This document shows, one piece after another, positions 11,457 to 22,686 of a DNA stretch of 64,000 bases; position 1 is the first letter of the stretch, and every line of letters begins with the position of its first letter. The DNA lies in the NCBI GenBank assembly GCA_006384855.1, contig VCJN01000593.1:1-64000 (forward strand), written 5' to 3'. The stretch is from Tetraselmis striata. Lineage: Eukaryota > Chlorophyta > Chlorodendrophyceae > Chlorodendrales > Chlorodendraceae. The notes under the pieces were generated by a model, which made no database searches, was not told the origin of the DNA, and saw only the letters and a list, made by a program, of their open reading frames with translations. Both the position numbers and the translations under genes were made by a program.

Positions 11457-12227
11457 TTGAAATGCAATAAAGTTGTCGGCTTCTCCCAGCTACCGAACCC
11501 AAACCCAAACCCAGGCACACAACCAGCACACAACCATCGCCGGCACCCAACGTTACCCACCATATCCACGGTTCCCCGCCTCGCCCAGTATGGCCAACCA
11601 GCTGCCCGCAGCGTACGACGGCGTCCCTACGGAGCTCACCTATCACCTCACCCGGCGTTTGATCGCGAGGCGGCTCATCCATCTCGAACCGGGGTAGGTT
11701 CCAACCCGCAGGACCGACACCAACTTGTATGCCTCTCTCGACAAGGAACACACATGGCCGGGCATCCTCCTAGACGCACCGGACAATACCATGGTTCTCA
11801 TATTGACATGTTTAGCGAAATCGACTCGATATGGCTCGCTGCAATGCGGGCTCAGCTGTACCGCTCCCTGAAGGTGTGCATCGAGAAGGACCTACAAGGG
11901 AACCCGGAGCTGCGGGAAGCCTTCGTCGACCATTTCAAGCTGTTCACTGCAATGGCGCTCGCGGCTACGGCACTGCTGCCCCCCTCCATGCACTTGATTC
12001 ATTCCCATGACACGCCGACAAATGTACGCAGAGTGATGGAGGCTGCCAAGAATTGGGAAGCCGACCTGGCGGGTGGCATCGTCCCCGATTACCCACACCC
12101 AGCAAGTGTAGCTGCAACACTTAGGGGGGGCTTCCTGCCGTACCCCAACATTCCGTGGGGCACGGACGAGGTCACCGGGCCAGCGGCCACCGTAATGACT
12201 CTCATACATCCTGCAATGGGCGGATAG
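11457..12227 (+). CDS. Hypothetical protein, open frame of 256 codons
   Basis: The first ~110 codons are Pro/Arg/His-rich and unconvincing, with a hexamer-like AACCCAAACCC run near 11500. The second half from about 11810 looks coding: FSEIDSIWLAAMRAQLYRSL, then NPELREAFVDHFKLFTAMAL and GGFLPYPNIPWGTDEVTG. A coding exon may start near 11810 rather than at the upstream ATG. I recognise no domain. Confidence 0.35.
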   Translation: MKCNKVVGFSQLPNPNPNPGTQPAHNHRRHPTLPTISTVPRLAQYGQPAARSVRRRPYGAHLSPHPAFDREAAHPSRTGVGSNPQDRHQLVCLSRQGTHMAGHPPRRTGQYHGSHIDMFSEIDSIWLAAMRAQLYRSLKVCIEKDLQGNPELREAFVDHFKLFTAMALAATALLPPSMHLIHSHDTPTNVRRVMEAAKNWEADLAGGIVPDYPHPASVAATLRGGFLPYPNIPWGTDEVTGPAATVMTLIHPAMGG

Positions 12228-12697
12228 GTACCGGCAGCCAGGGTCTTGATATATACCGGTCAACTCACGAAATTCTGCAGTGAAACCAGCTCATGAGATG
12301 CTCCACCCTCCCTTGGGAGAGTAGACTGCGGACAGGTGAGGCATAGTTGGGCCATCAGCCAAAGTGCTTAAAGGTACAGGTGAGGCGTAGTTGCCCGTAC
12401 CCAGTAATGTAGCGAGTAGCATCACGCAAAAGTGTTGTAATTTTAGCATTGTGTAACAGTCGGGCAAGCCTTACCCCCTATGACTGCCCCAACTGTGTCA
12501 CTTCTCTTTGCAGTCCCTCGTACCCAGCAGACTCCCAACAGGGGCTGTTTAAAACCGCCGTCGATTCAGATTGCCAAGGGGGCTAGGTTTATTTCGGCGG
12601 TGGGTGTGCATGGCATCAGCGGCGCCGGGGCGCTGCACGGAATTGCTGGGCAGCAGAACTTTGATCGCTTACATTTACAAGCTATACGGAAATTCAC
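12228..12697. other. No gene recognised
   Basis: Short frames only; no splice-linked coding sequence seen. Confidence 0.35.
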
Positions 12698-13015
12698 CTA
12701 GCAGTGCAAGGTCATTGTGTTATATGTGCACCACACATACTGCCCTATATCCTGTGAGGACATGCCAAACTTGGATAAGTGATGTTCTGTCACTATGTCC
12801 GGATCAGCATAGAAGCAACACAATTTCTCCTCGATGTGCTTCAGTGCGACATGGAAGGCGTCATACACCTTTCGAAGGTGATCCTTGCTCTGCCACACAC
12901 TAGTGCCGAGGGGGGACCCTATCACCATGCGCTCAGCTGCGTGCAGTCGGCACACGGTGAGGGTGAGGTCCGGCACCGAAGGGCTAATGTGGGTCACCTC
13001 CAGGGAGTACAACAC
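12698..13015 (-). CDS. Hypothetical protein fragment
   Basis: A 105-residue frame containing SKDHLRKVYDAFHVALKHIE, then CCFYADPDIVTEHHLSKF. It looks like real protein with amphipathic helices, but no family is recognised and no flanking exons were found. Confidence 0.3.
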   Translation of the reverse strand: MLYSLEVTHISPSVPDLTLTVCRLHAAERMVIGSPLGTSVWQSKDHLRKVYDAFHVALKHIEEKLCCFYADPDIVTEHHLSKFGMSSQDIGQYVWCTYNTMTLHC

Positions 13016-13289
13016 TACCTACACGGTGGGGCAAGCACGTATCCAACACCTACTCCAACTCTTGGAGCATCTAAAAACCCCGTAAGTCCAAATTCGGGAT
13101 AGATCGGTTATACTTCCGTCATAATTCTACGATTGAGCAGTAGTTTTCGCACCCCGGACTAATTCTAAATACCGGCAGGTCACCCCGCGTCCCCAGCTCG
13201 GAGGGTTTTCGTAATGCGTTGATACTCGAATGCTCACCAACTACCCCCTGGAGGACAGTTCGCTTACCATTAATTTTGAAGCGTAGTGT

Positions 13290-13452
13290 ACTGTCCTGCA
13301 CTTCCTGGTCGCCTCGTAGTCGCTCGTACCGTCGCTCGTCGACCTCGTACTAGTACTTCGCCTTCGCTTGTACTCGCACTCGTTCGCCTCCGTCGCCAGT
13401 TCTTTGCTCCTTCGTCGGCTCCAGCAGTACATGGTACAGCACTGTAGAGGGC
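13290..13452 (-). repeat. ~165-bp dispersed repeat, copy 1 (partner 27295-27460)
   Basis: Nearly identical to 27295-27460, both running from CACTTCCTGGTCGCCTCGTA to GTAGAGGGCATAAC. The other copy adjoins a TNP2-like transposase fragment on the minus strand, so this is probably a stray piece of that element. Confidence 0.7.
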
Positions 13453-14814
13453 ATAACACTCTCACCATGTTAATGAACATAGGGTGAAGTAATTCTGATT
13501 TACATGCCGCCAGGGCGCCGTGCGGGTATATCAGCAGGCGCAATGTGGCCGACAGGGCGCGGGCGCAGCCCGCCATCAGGCGCGCGCGCTACGCGCCTTA
13601 CCATGCTTATGGTGATCTAGGGTTAGTGAGGGTATAGGATATATCCTCACAATGTACAGGCAGGCAACGCGCCGAATCTCGGTCGCCTCTCAGCAGCTCC
13701 CATCTCGCGCCATTGTCGTGTTGGCCGTCGTCGAGTCTTCTGTCTTGGCAGCAGGCAGCAGGGTCTCCTCCGCCATACCGCATCATGTCGAGAGTAATGC
13801 GTGCGTCCGGACATTGAGCCGTGGTCACCCAGGATTTTCACCTGACGGCTCATGTCATAATCTCGCAGCGCTCTCCTCGAATCCTTGGTTCATCTCTACA
13901 GCTGCTTTGTACTCGCATACGAAATTAATCGTACCAGCACCTCATGACTCTACCGGTAACCACAGATGTTTTGTCTTCTTCTTCTTCTTCTTCTTCTTCT
14001 TCTGAGTTCGATTTTTAGGTGGCAGGTTCATTCTTCAGCGCAGAAAAAAATCTGCGGTTCTTCTTGTTCGCTATACCTGCTCGTTACCAGTACTGTACAG
14101 ATAACGGCAGATACATGTCGGTTCCGGTCGATGTCGCGCCATCGCCACCTCGCGTCGTCGGAACTATAGCTGGGGTCGCGAGTCGCACGTTGCTCCGCCC
14201 TCATGGCATTGCAGCTTGCAGCGTCATCGTTACACATCTCGGATCGAACGTTCGGCTGCTCCTTGGTACTCGCGATCTTCGTCCCTTCGCTAGTTCATAA
14301 TTTCGCTCGCTCGTTGTCTCATCCTCCTCATCGTCGCTACATCGTTTTCACCACGTCGAACTTGACTCCATCTATCAAAGCCGGTTCACATCCTCGGTAG
14401 GCGTCCCCGCCACAGGATCCTTGACATCTGAAGTCTTCTTCTGTCCCTATATCTCGCCTCTCGCTCTCGTCGCTATGCCGCTTATCTTGTGGAATCCGGA
14501 ACCATGTGCTTTGGTCACCGCTCCGAAACCAAAGTTACGGCGCACGGCTAGGAATAATGAGCGGAGATTTGGGAAAAGGGATTCAGATCGTACCGGAAGC
14601 CGGTAACCTGGGTGACTGGCCCGGCGGTGGTTTTGCCGGCCTATTTATATAGTCGCTGGTTTCCGTCATTCCGTGCGCTGCGTATAGATTCCAATTCCCG
14701 CCAAACAGTAATGCAACCTATTTTGCCCCGAGGCACGCGGTGCATTGTGGTTAGGTCTAAATTAGGGTTTGGGGGCAGCAGTGGGATTGAAAGCTAATAT
14801 GAATGCCGGTTGGT
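13453..14814. other. No gene recognised; TTC microsatellite
   Basis: A (TTC)n run of about 30 bases lies at 13974-14003. The rest holds short frames only. Confidence 0.4.
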
Positions 14815-15020
14815 TCATTTTGTGCCAAGTCGGGGAAACCAATTCCGTCCAAGCAGGGACAAATCAAAAGAGTGAAGGAAACGGGATGGTTACAAGAAGT
14901 TTGCGCCATCGGGGGCTGAAACTCTGTCCAAACTGGGACAAAAAAGTGCGGGGGCCGTGATGGCTACAAGTAGTTTGTGCCGTCCGGGGCTGAAACTTTG
15001 CCAAAGCCGGGACAAAACAT
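14815..15020 (+). repeat. Left subterminal tandem repeats (~74 bp, three units)
   Basis: Three imperfect units begin about 14815, 14886 and 14960. The last two share GGCTACAAG/GGTTACAAG, GTTTGYGCC and GGGGCTGAAACT. They end in the motif cores at 14845-14864 (CCGTCCAAGCAGGGACAAAT), 14925-14941 and 14998-15018. They lie 28-230 bases beyond the stop of the methyltransferase-like gene. Likely element terminus or transposase-binding region. Confidence 0.55.
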
Positions 15021-15047
15021 ATGAGCGGCTAATTTTGCGGAATTGTA

Positions 15048-18000
15048 CTACATATCATCATCTTCGAGCACATAATCCCCTCGGCGCTCTGCCGCCTCTT
15101 GCCTCCTCTTCTCCGCCGCTGCACGCTCTTCCCGCTCCTCTGACTCGGTCATTGGAAGGGGTAGACCCGGCCACTTCTCGAAGTCACTTGGACGCAGTCT
15201 TTGAGTCTCGTCCCATGGCTTCTCTTTGAACCATGAGGTCATCCTGGACTTCATCCCAGCGATTTGCGTCTTCTGGTTGTCAATGAGGATCATCTTCAAG
15301 TTCCTGTGTGTGAACGAGTAGGTATGATCCATATGGTCCCACCACACGGAAAAGGCCGCAGCGACCTGGAAAAGGCGTGGCAAACCGCACAAGGCGTTAA
15401 ATTTTTTTATGTTGATCCCATTAAGACACTCACCCGGGTTGCACCCCTCACGCACCGCGCGCGGTTGTCCCGGTTCCGGCTGTGACGTCGACGATTGTTG
15501 TCCCGTCTGTTGCCGCCATCTTAAGGTGCTTGGCGAAGAGAGCGATAGGCTTTTGGTACTTGTTCACCGTCTGTCTGTTCTCGTCCTTCAATTTCGAACT
15601 GTCTTTGAAGTGACCCAACATGATGGATGTAGAGAACCTGGAAAGGCACAACCGGCTTAGCGAGTAAATAAATACAAGCCGGCTATTTTCCACGGATCAA
15701 ATCTCACCTTCGAGGATCATCGAAACGGATGTTGTCAGCTATGATGCTTGGCGGGGGCTTCCTGACGTAGAGGTAGTACTCAGCGTCGTGACGCAGAGAG
15801 TTGCCCATCTTCATCCCGCAATCCTTGGCCCAAGTCAGGACGTGATACATAAGGTCCTCCGCTTGTTTTTGAACGGATGTGATTGCGGATCCAAGTTGCT
15901 GGTCCGAGAGGTGAATGAAGAAATGGCACCCATCGAGAGCAGTGTGGACGTCAGAAGATCCAGTCAGGATATTCAACTGCCTGCGCGGGGGTAAATCGGG
16001 AATGAGATAAATGAAAGCACAGTCATCTAGTACGCACCGGGGTTGTGGGGGTTGTCTTGCCTCGCGAAAGCAAACACGTCGTTGAAGTCGTCCGTACCCC
16101 ACGCAGCATCCTTCGAGTCCCATGTGTGCGAACCAGCTCCGAAAAGCGCGTCGGCAATGAAGACTGTTGCCTTTCTGGCACGAACCGCCGACATGGCGTC
16201 CGCGACGAATTGTTTTGTCGCGGGAGCCTTGAAGTTCCCCTCCACAATGCAAGCCTTGCAAAGCTCCGTGTTCAACCAGACCTTGTCATCCTTGTCGACC
16301 TCAAAGCCCTTGGGCATCACCGGAAGTGCCTCGGCCTGTGTGTATTAGAAAACAGATTCGGGTTAATAGCTCACAACGAAAATTCAGAAGAGCATTTGTG
16401 GTTGCACAAGATCTTAGTTACCTTCATCGATATCCACAGCTCATCAGAAACATTCGGAGCGGAAACCGCGATAAGCTCCGGCGCACATGCCAGAAGAGCA
16501 AACTCTGTGAAGAAGGAGATGACCAAGTCCGGCATCTGATTCTTGATGCGATACGCCTCACTCCTGATGGTGGTGTTGGTGGCCGCGATATGCTCTCGAA
16601 CCGGTAGTGGTGTGAGGCAATCGGCGGATTTCATGTCCCCCCATTTGGCAGGAGGGATCAGCAAGACCATCAACGGACCGGAGCGATGAGCACCTTTGAA
16701 CAAATCCTGGAACTTTCTGGGGAAGCCTGTTGGGCCGAGGTCATCAACCTTGGCTCGGAACTTGGTGATGGCGTCAAGGCGAGCGGCCGCTTGCTCATCC
16801 GACACTTTGTCTTGCACATCCCAATCGATGATGTGGTCCGAGAGATATTTCCCCCAATTCCTGGCCGGTTCGTCCGGCGTCAGCAGTTGGATTGTCTCCC
16901 TGCCCTTGGCCGTGTCAATGACATTCATGAGCTTGATGCTTGCTCGACGCAAGAGATCGCAAAACCTCCAGGTCTCAATCATCGCGAGCCACTCCGCGTT
17001 GGTGTGCGTAACAGCCATGGGGCCATTGTCGCCGGCATGCTTAATGTCATCCACCAGCTCGTAGAGGCTCGGGGTCACACTGTGCTCGCCTTGGATGAGC
17101 AGTCCAACCACCAGGTACATCTGGCCCACAGGGAGATCCGCGCTGTCGCTCTGCTTGGCAAGAGACGGCTCGTCTAGCCAGGGCGCATGGGGTCCAAAGC
17201 CGACATCCTGGGTCGAAAAACAAACTTCAGTACGGAGAAAGGAATCAATGATAGTATTCCATATGATTAAGACACTGGGGTCGGTCACAACTTACCTCCA
17301 TGAGGGCGACTCGGAAGTGAGCTTTGTCTTTCCCGAAGCCGTACTTCTTGTTATCGAGGATTGTATTGATAGGCTTCCGAATTGCTTCGTAAACCTTCCT
17401 CACTTCCTTTTGGGTGAGTTGCCTGCCGTAATTGAGACGCTCGACTCTATCGAGTTCTTGCTGGTAGTACACAAATAGGTCTCCGAGTTCGGTTCTGCCT
17501 TCGACCCATCCTCGATTCCCGAGGTCCACATGCCGGTAGGCTTCAGAAATCTGCTCAAGGGGCTCAAAAACACTGCGCAAATCATTTGTCAGAATCTAGC
17601 AGCATTAACAACACGATAAATTTTCATCATGTACGCAGCTCACCGTTGTGGGCGCGAGCAGAGGTCAATCAAATTTGAAAACTCGCTTCTCTTCTCATCT
17701 TTGATGCCGATCTTCTCAAGTTCAACTTGAAGAACTTCAGACTTATTGAACTCCTTCACTACCCTGATTTGCGGAAGTGCCCTAAAGCCGGGGCGATTTG
17801 CATCATGTTCTGCATACCAGCTCTCGAAACATCTGCGAAGGTTCTGCATAAACAATTGCACCGATTTCAAAATTCCGAACGATTGTACCTCGATGACAAA
17901 CCGTTTCGTCCCAATGATGACAGAACGTTTCGTCCCAATGATGACAGAACGTTTCGTCCCACTAATGACAGAACGTTTCGTCCCACTGATGACCAACCGT

Positions 18001-21000
18001 TTCGTCCCACTGATGACAAACCGTTTCGTCCCACTGATGACAGACCGTTTCGTCCCACTGATGACAAACCGTTTTGTCCCACTGAAGACAAACCGTTTCG
18101 TCCCACTGATGACATACCGTTTCGTCCCACTGATGACAGACCGTTTCGTCCCACTGATGACAAACCGTTTTGTCCCGCTGATGACAAACCGTTTCGTCCC
18201 ACTGATGACATACCGTTTCGTCCCACTGATGACAAACCGTTTCGTCCCGCTGATGACAAACCGTTTCGTCCCACTGTCACATATTTTTAACCCGCGAACG
18301 ACAGAACGACTTTTGTCACACTTTACGCCTATTTGCTGCCACGGTCAGCTAAATAGTAATTTGGGAGAATGGGTCACTCACCAGGAGTTTGTGCATCGAC
18401 GTGTCTCCCACGACGGTGTGACCCGCCTCGTTGAGCTTCATAGACATGTAGCGGCAGACTTCCGGCGAGAGGCCGATGTACATCTTAGCCGACGTGAGGT
18501 GGATGCCTTTGTTGGCTTTGTAGATTTCCGGGTAGTTTTCTTTCACCATGCGCTTCGCCTCCCGTCTGTGGCTGCCGTCGATGTTGGCTTGAAGCGCGCC
18601 GTAGGCGCTAAGAAACTCGATGATGACGTCGATCTCTGGCTTGTAGGAACTTGAATCCGCCAACCTCGGCTTCTCCCCGCCTTCGCGTGCTGCGACTAGC
18701 TCCTTGAAGTTGGCCATGGTCAGAGCGAGGGGCTCGTACTCTTCGGAGAAACAATCGCGGTTCTTGTGGACTACTGGAAAGGACACCGAGAAATTCTCGG
18801 CGGACAGGGAAGGATTCCTCTGAATAACAAATGCAAGAAATGGATGTCAGTAAGTTGCATTGTGTATTGATTTATATGTAACTACACATATCTGATCCGG
18901 ATAGGTACAACAGGTCGCGATAGGCTTTTACCTTGTAGCTTTGCGCCACCATATTGCAGTCTTGCAGCTTTGGGGAACCGAATTCAAATTCCGGCGGCGG
19001 AGCGACGAACTTGTCGGATATGAAGCTGAAAATGTGAGGCAGCCCCGTATCCTTGTCGACGACGAGGTTGACTCTGTCGGCGTATAACGTGTTGATGTCG
19101 CCACCGTGAGATGTCTTCACCTCTGGATCAGCAATCTCGACTCTGAGGTGGCCGTAAGAGATCCAGTCGACGGCACCGGTGTTGTGGAAGCCATTCAAGG
19201 CCGGCGGGACGGCCAACGTGTTGACGTATGGAAGTGCGTTCTTAAAATCCTTGTCAATGTTGGCCAAGTCACCGATGTCAATCTGACCAGACGCGAAACC
19301 TGTCAGCGCCTGCGCCAGCACATTGCGCTCGACCAAAGTCCATGCGTAGTAAGACTGGAACCGCGGTTGGAAGCAGAGTTGCGGCTGGATCGCGTGGAGT
19401 AGCAACCTCTCAAAGCTGACATCGATCCTGAACTCCTTGTGCACTGTCAAGCGATAAGGTTCAAGAGAGATCTGCGGTAACAAGCATAAGAATATTAATA
19501 CTTATTGAAACACGAGAAACACGACATTGACACGAATTCAGACATCATATAAGCTTTACTCACCTCGTAGTTTCCGGCCGAGTCCAGCTCGACGTCCTTG
19601 ATCTTTCCGATACACGCGAGAAGTGGCCCCTTCGGATCATCGAAAAAGTCCTTGCCAGTCAGCAGGCTCGCCTTGTGCAATTCGATGTACAAATAGATCT
19701 GTACCTCAGCACTTGTGTTCTTGAACCAGTGGATAGTCCAGCTCCTTGAGGTAAAGTCCATGTAGGAGTCCTTTTCTTGGGACCCGTCCCTCTCGTCAAA
19801 GAAGTCGTCGTAAGAGGCGACCGTCATCAGCTTTGTCTTCCTCTCGGGTCCAGGAGTGCCGGTGATGTCGAGAGCTTGCTTACGCTTCTCTGCCGCCCGT
19901 TGCCTCTGTTCTTCCTCTGTGCCGAAGACCTCTTCATCCGTGCACATACTGAGGAATTCAGGAACCCTTCTCGGAGCCTCGGCAATAGGGGCTCGAGAAC
20001 CAGAGGCTCCAGAACCAGACGCTTGCCCGGAAGTCGGCGCTGGAGTCTCGAGCTCGGCCTCTGGCTCCGGGTCAAGCCGAGTGGGCTCGGGCTCCGGCTC
20101 CGGCTCAGTGTGCTCTATTTCAGGCTCAGGCTCTGTTTCCGGTACTTGAGATGGGCCTTTAGACAAAGAAGAGCCTTGATTCGGGGAACCTGTAAAGAAT
20201 GAGTAGAGAGTACTCAACACACCTGCAGTGTACGTCACGATTAACTACTGAACGCTATCGCCATACATCATCAAAGCCAAGCGTAATTTTTCTTACCTGG
20301 GGATCCCGATTTACCAGCTGCTTCCGACGCGGTTGCCTGCGCCAATTTACGACCTGTTGGAACGTCAGATAACTCATTGACGAGAAAGTAATCGAAGGGA
20401 GTGAGAAGGCAGGGATTGATACTTTCAGTCACAATTACCTGGAGTCACAATCGTCTCTGAAACCTTCTCTTTTCCCTTGGATTCCTTTGAAGCTTGAGTC
20501 GCTACTGGCTCATGTGCGCGTCCTTTCGAACATGTCAACACACATGATTTCAAACAATGTGAATATGACACAGTGCACTCACAAAGGCAGGGATTGATAC
20601 TTTCAGTCACAATTACATGGAGTCACAATCGTCTATGAAACCTTTTCTTTCCCCTTGGATTCCTTTGAAGCTTTAGTCGCTACTGGCTCATGTGCGCGTC
20701 CTTTCGAACCTGTCAACACACATGATTTCAAACAATGTGAATATGACACAGTGCACTCACAAAATTCATATGATTGGAGAGGCAAGGACCTGATTGATAG
20801 TAAGCTTGCATGAGCTTTTCGTAATCGATTAGCCTTCGCGCTGTCTGCATTTGAGCATCTGAGAGGACCTGGCCGCTCTTGATTCGGGCCCTCAAAAGCA
20901 AGGCGGCCGATCTTTCTCCTTGCGAGTGCGTGCCGTAAGCCGGCACTCTACCTCCTAAAAGGCTCGGTTTTTAGGGGTTACCTCATGCCTCAGCGCCCGC

Positions 21001-22146
21001 TCTAGCTGCAGAAGCTGAGGCTGCACGGCTCTTCTTCGCCGCCGGCTGCTCGGGCATAGAAGGTGACGCCTTGTGTTTTCTCCCGACTAGCGCTCCGAGC
21101 GCATCGAATTCTTTTGCTTTCTCGGTAGGTTTTGATGTCCGCTTGGACCTTCGACCTATAAATATCATATCCTGTCAGACCGTTTCGTCCCACTAATGAC
21201 ATACCGTTTCGTCCCGTTGATGACAGAACGTTTCGTCCCACTGATGACAAACCGTTTCGTCCCACTGATGACAAACCGTTTCGTCCCACTGATGACAAAC
21301 CGTTTTGTCCCACTGATGACAAACCGTTTTGTCCCACTGATGACAAACCGTTTCGTCCCAATGATGACAAACCGTTTTGTCCCACTGATTACATACCGTT
21401 TCGTCCCACTGATGACAAACCGTTTCGTCCCACTGATGACAGACCGTTTCGTCCCACTGATGACAGACCGTTTCGTCCCACTGATGACAAACCGTTTCGT
21501 CCCGCTGATGACAGAACGTTTCGTCCCACTGATGACAGACCGTTTCGTCCCACTGATGACAAACCGTTTCGTCCCACTGATGACAAACCTATTTTCAATA
21601 CATTATGTACTGCGGTTTAATAATGTAATGTCTTTAAGTTCTGCGCTTCACACTAATACTAAACCACTCCTTACGGCGGAGTACAGGCAGAGGTTCCCCC
21701 TGGCTGCTCTTCACCCCCACCCCCTCCCACCACCAATTAGCATCCTTACTGAACTTGCCGCAGCTGCCTCGACGGGACGTAATACTACCCTGCAGGACCC
21801 TGATGCCGCTCGTCTCGTTTGGGTTTCTATTCCCACTCGTCTGCCTACACCTCGAGCGGTCCTAGATTACACCGCTTCTACAGGGAACCCTAACCGAACT
21901 CGCTAGATCTGGCCGTATCACATGTCGAGCAGGCAGGCGGCTACTGTACGCTCCCACTCGTCTGCCTACACCTCGAGTGGTCCTAGATTACACCGCTTCT
22001 ACAGGGAACCCTAACCGAACTCGCTAGATCTGGCCGTATCACGCGTCGAGCAGGCAGGCAGCTACTGTACGCGCGCGCAACTCACCTGGGGTGGCGTCGT
22101 CCTTGTCTTCCTTGTCCTTGGCAGGCTCGTTCTTCTTCGGCGCCAT
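15048..22146 (-). CDS. DNA N6/N4-methyltransferase-like protein, multi-exon, possibly decaying
   Basis: Exon 1 is 22146-22086 (MAPKKNEPAKDKEDK). Further exons: 21155-20982, ~20954-20761, 20353-20297, 20189-19564, 19471-18932, 18819-18382, 17843-17644, 17572-17296, 17207-16422, 16335-16038, 15980-15709, 15637-15456 and 15366-15048. Most junctions keep phase. The N-terminal third is Glu/Pro-rich (EPEPEIEHTEPEPEPEPT). The C-terminal third is the methyltransferase: VFIADALFG then AWGTDDF (catalytic strand), HFFIHLSDQQL, EYYLYVRKPP, VNKYQKPIALF, DVTAGTGTTA (SAM-binding) and LKMILIDNQKTQIAGMK. DALF replaces DPPY/F/W. Problems: in-frame TGA at 20983-20985, phase mismatches at the 16038/15980 and 15456/15366 junctions. 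I infer a pseudogene or non-catalytic relative. Confidence 0.55.
17892..18275 (+). repeat. 24-bp minisatellite, 16 units, inside an intron
   Basis: Sixteen regular units with consensus beginning GATGACAAACCG and ending TTTCGTCCCACT. The array fills most of the intron 18381-17844 of the minus-strand methyltransferase-like gene. That intron has CTG|GTGAGT at its donor and TTTATGCAG|AAC at its acceptor, both phase 0. The units give open frames on both strands (8 codons per unit), which are artefacts. Confidence 0.9.
20406..20760 (-). repeat. Tandem duplication (~178 bp) of an exon with its flanks
   Basis: 20406-20583 and 20584-20760 are about 95% alike. Each holds a small exon of the minus-strand gene (RAHEPVAT, ASKESKGKEKV, S-E-TIVTPG in the 20406 copy). 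The distal copy keeps an acceptor-like GTTGACAG|G but has a TAG in frame and a lost donor (CCATGTAAT). The proximal copy keeps the donor CCAG|GTAATT but its ACAG is ACAT. Confidence 0.75.
21171..21594 (+). repeat. 24-bp minisatellite, ~17 units, inside an intron
   Basis: Same unit and same genomic orientation as at 17892 and 23520. It lies in intron 22085-21156 of the minus-strand gene (donor CCAG|GTGAGT, acceptor TTTATAG|GTCG, phase 1 on both sides). Confidence 0.9.
21832..22073. repeat. 121-bp tandem duplication in the same intron
   Basis: Two copies with a period of 121 bases, each running from CCCACTCGTCTGCCTACACC to GCAGGCAGGCGGCTACTGTACG-like sequence (in two near-identical versions). 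It sits between the minisatellite and exon 1 of the methyltransferase-like gene. Confidence 0.8.
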
Positions 22147-22686
22147 TCTGGCGGTAGGTAGGTTGACGCGGTAGATGAGCGGGTTTCTTGGTGGGAAGCG
22201 GTGAGGGAGAGGTGGAAATGACGTGGTTTCTGTCTGCCGCCGCTCTGACCCCTGCTGGACCAACGGCGCGCGTGCGCACACTATAGTGTACCTCGTCGTC
22301 GTCATCAGGTTCATGTATTTTGCACCGCGACGAATATACAAGGCTAACTACTGCGACTATATATTACTATTACTGGAAGATAAAATATTCCCTACTCGAG
22401 AGTCATAACGGTACGAGAGTACAGTGGCGTGGCAATAATATTCCTTCATGGGATGATATATTCCTTGGATTGGATTCGGGTGTACTTACTAGTATAGAAC
22501 TATTACCGACATACGAAAGAAACACGAAATAATACGGTATTTGAGTCATCAATTATTTTGACCCGTAGCTGGATATTATGCACCCCGGTCAACGGCCCGT
22601 CCGAGAACGGTCATCGGCCGTCACTCTTCCTCACCACAGATCACAGTCCTTCACCCCCCCCCCCCCCCCCACTCGCCCCGCGCTGC
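22147..22686. promoter_or_regulatory. Shared divergent upstream region
   Basis: About 540 bases between the two divergent start codons. It contains a TATA-like GACTATATATTA near 22356 and a poly-C run at 22654-22670 just before the plus-strand ATG. Promoter function is inferred from position only. Confidence 0.35.

Noticed and set aside
17746..18654. Long frames through the 24-bp repeats, up to ~300 codons on both strands, with 8-residue repeats
   Set aside because: A 24-bp unit lacking stops stays open in several frames on either strand. The arrays lie inside phase-consistent introns, so these frames are artefacts.
20955..20983. A 27-base intron restoring phase after the TGA in exon 2 of the methyltransferase-like gene
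   Set aside because: It would be far shorter than the other introns and does not remove the TGA, so the boundary is left open.
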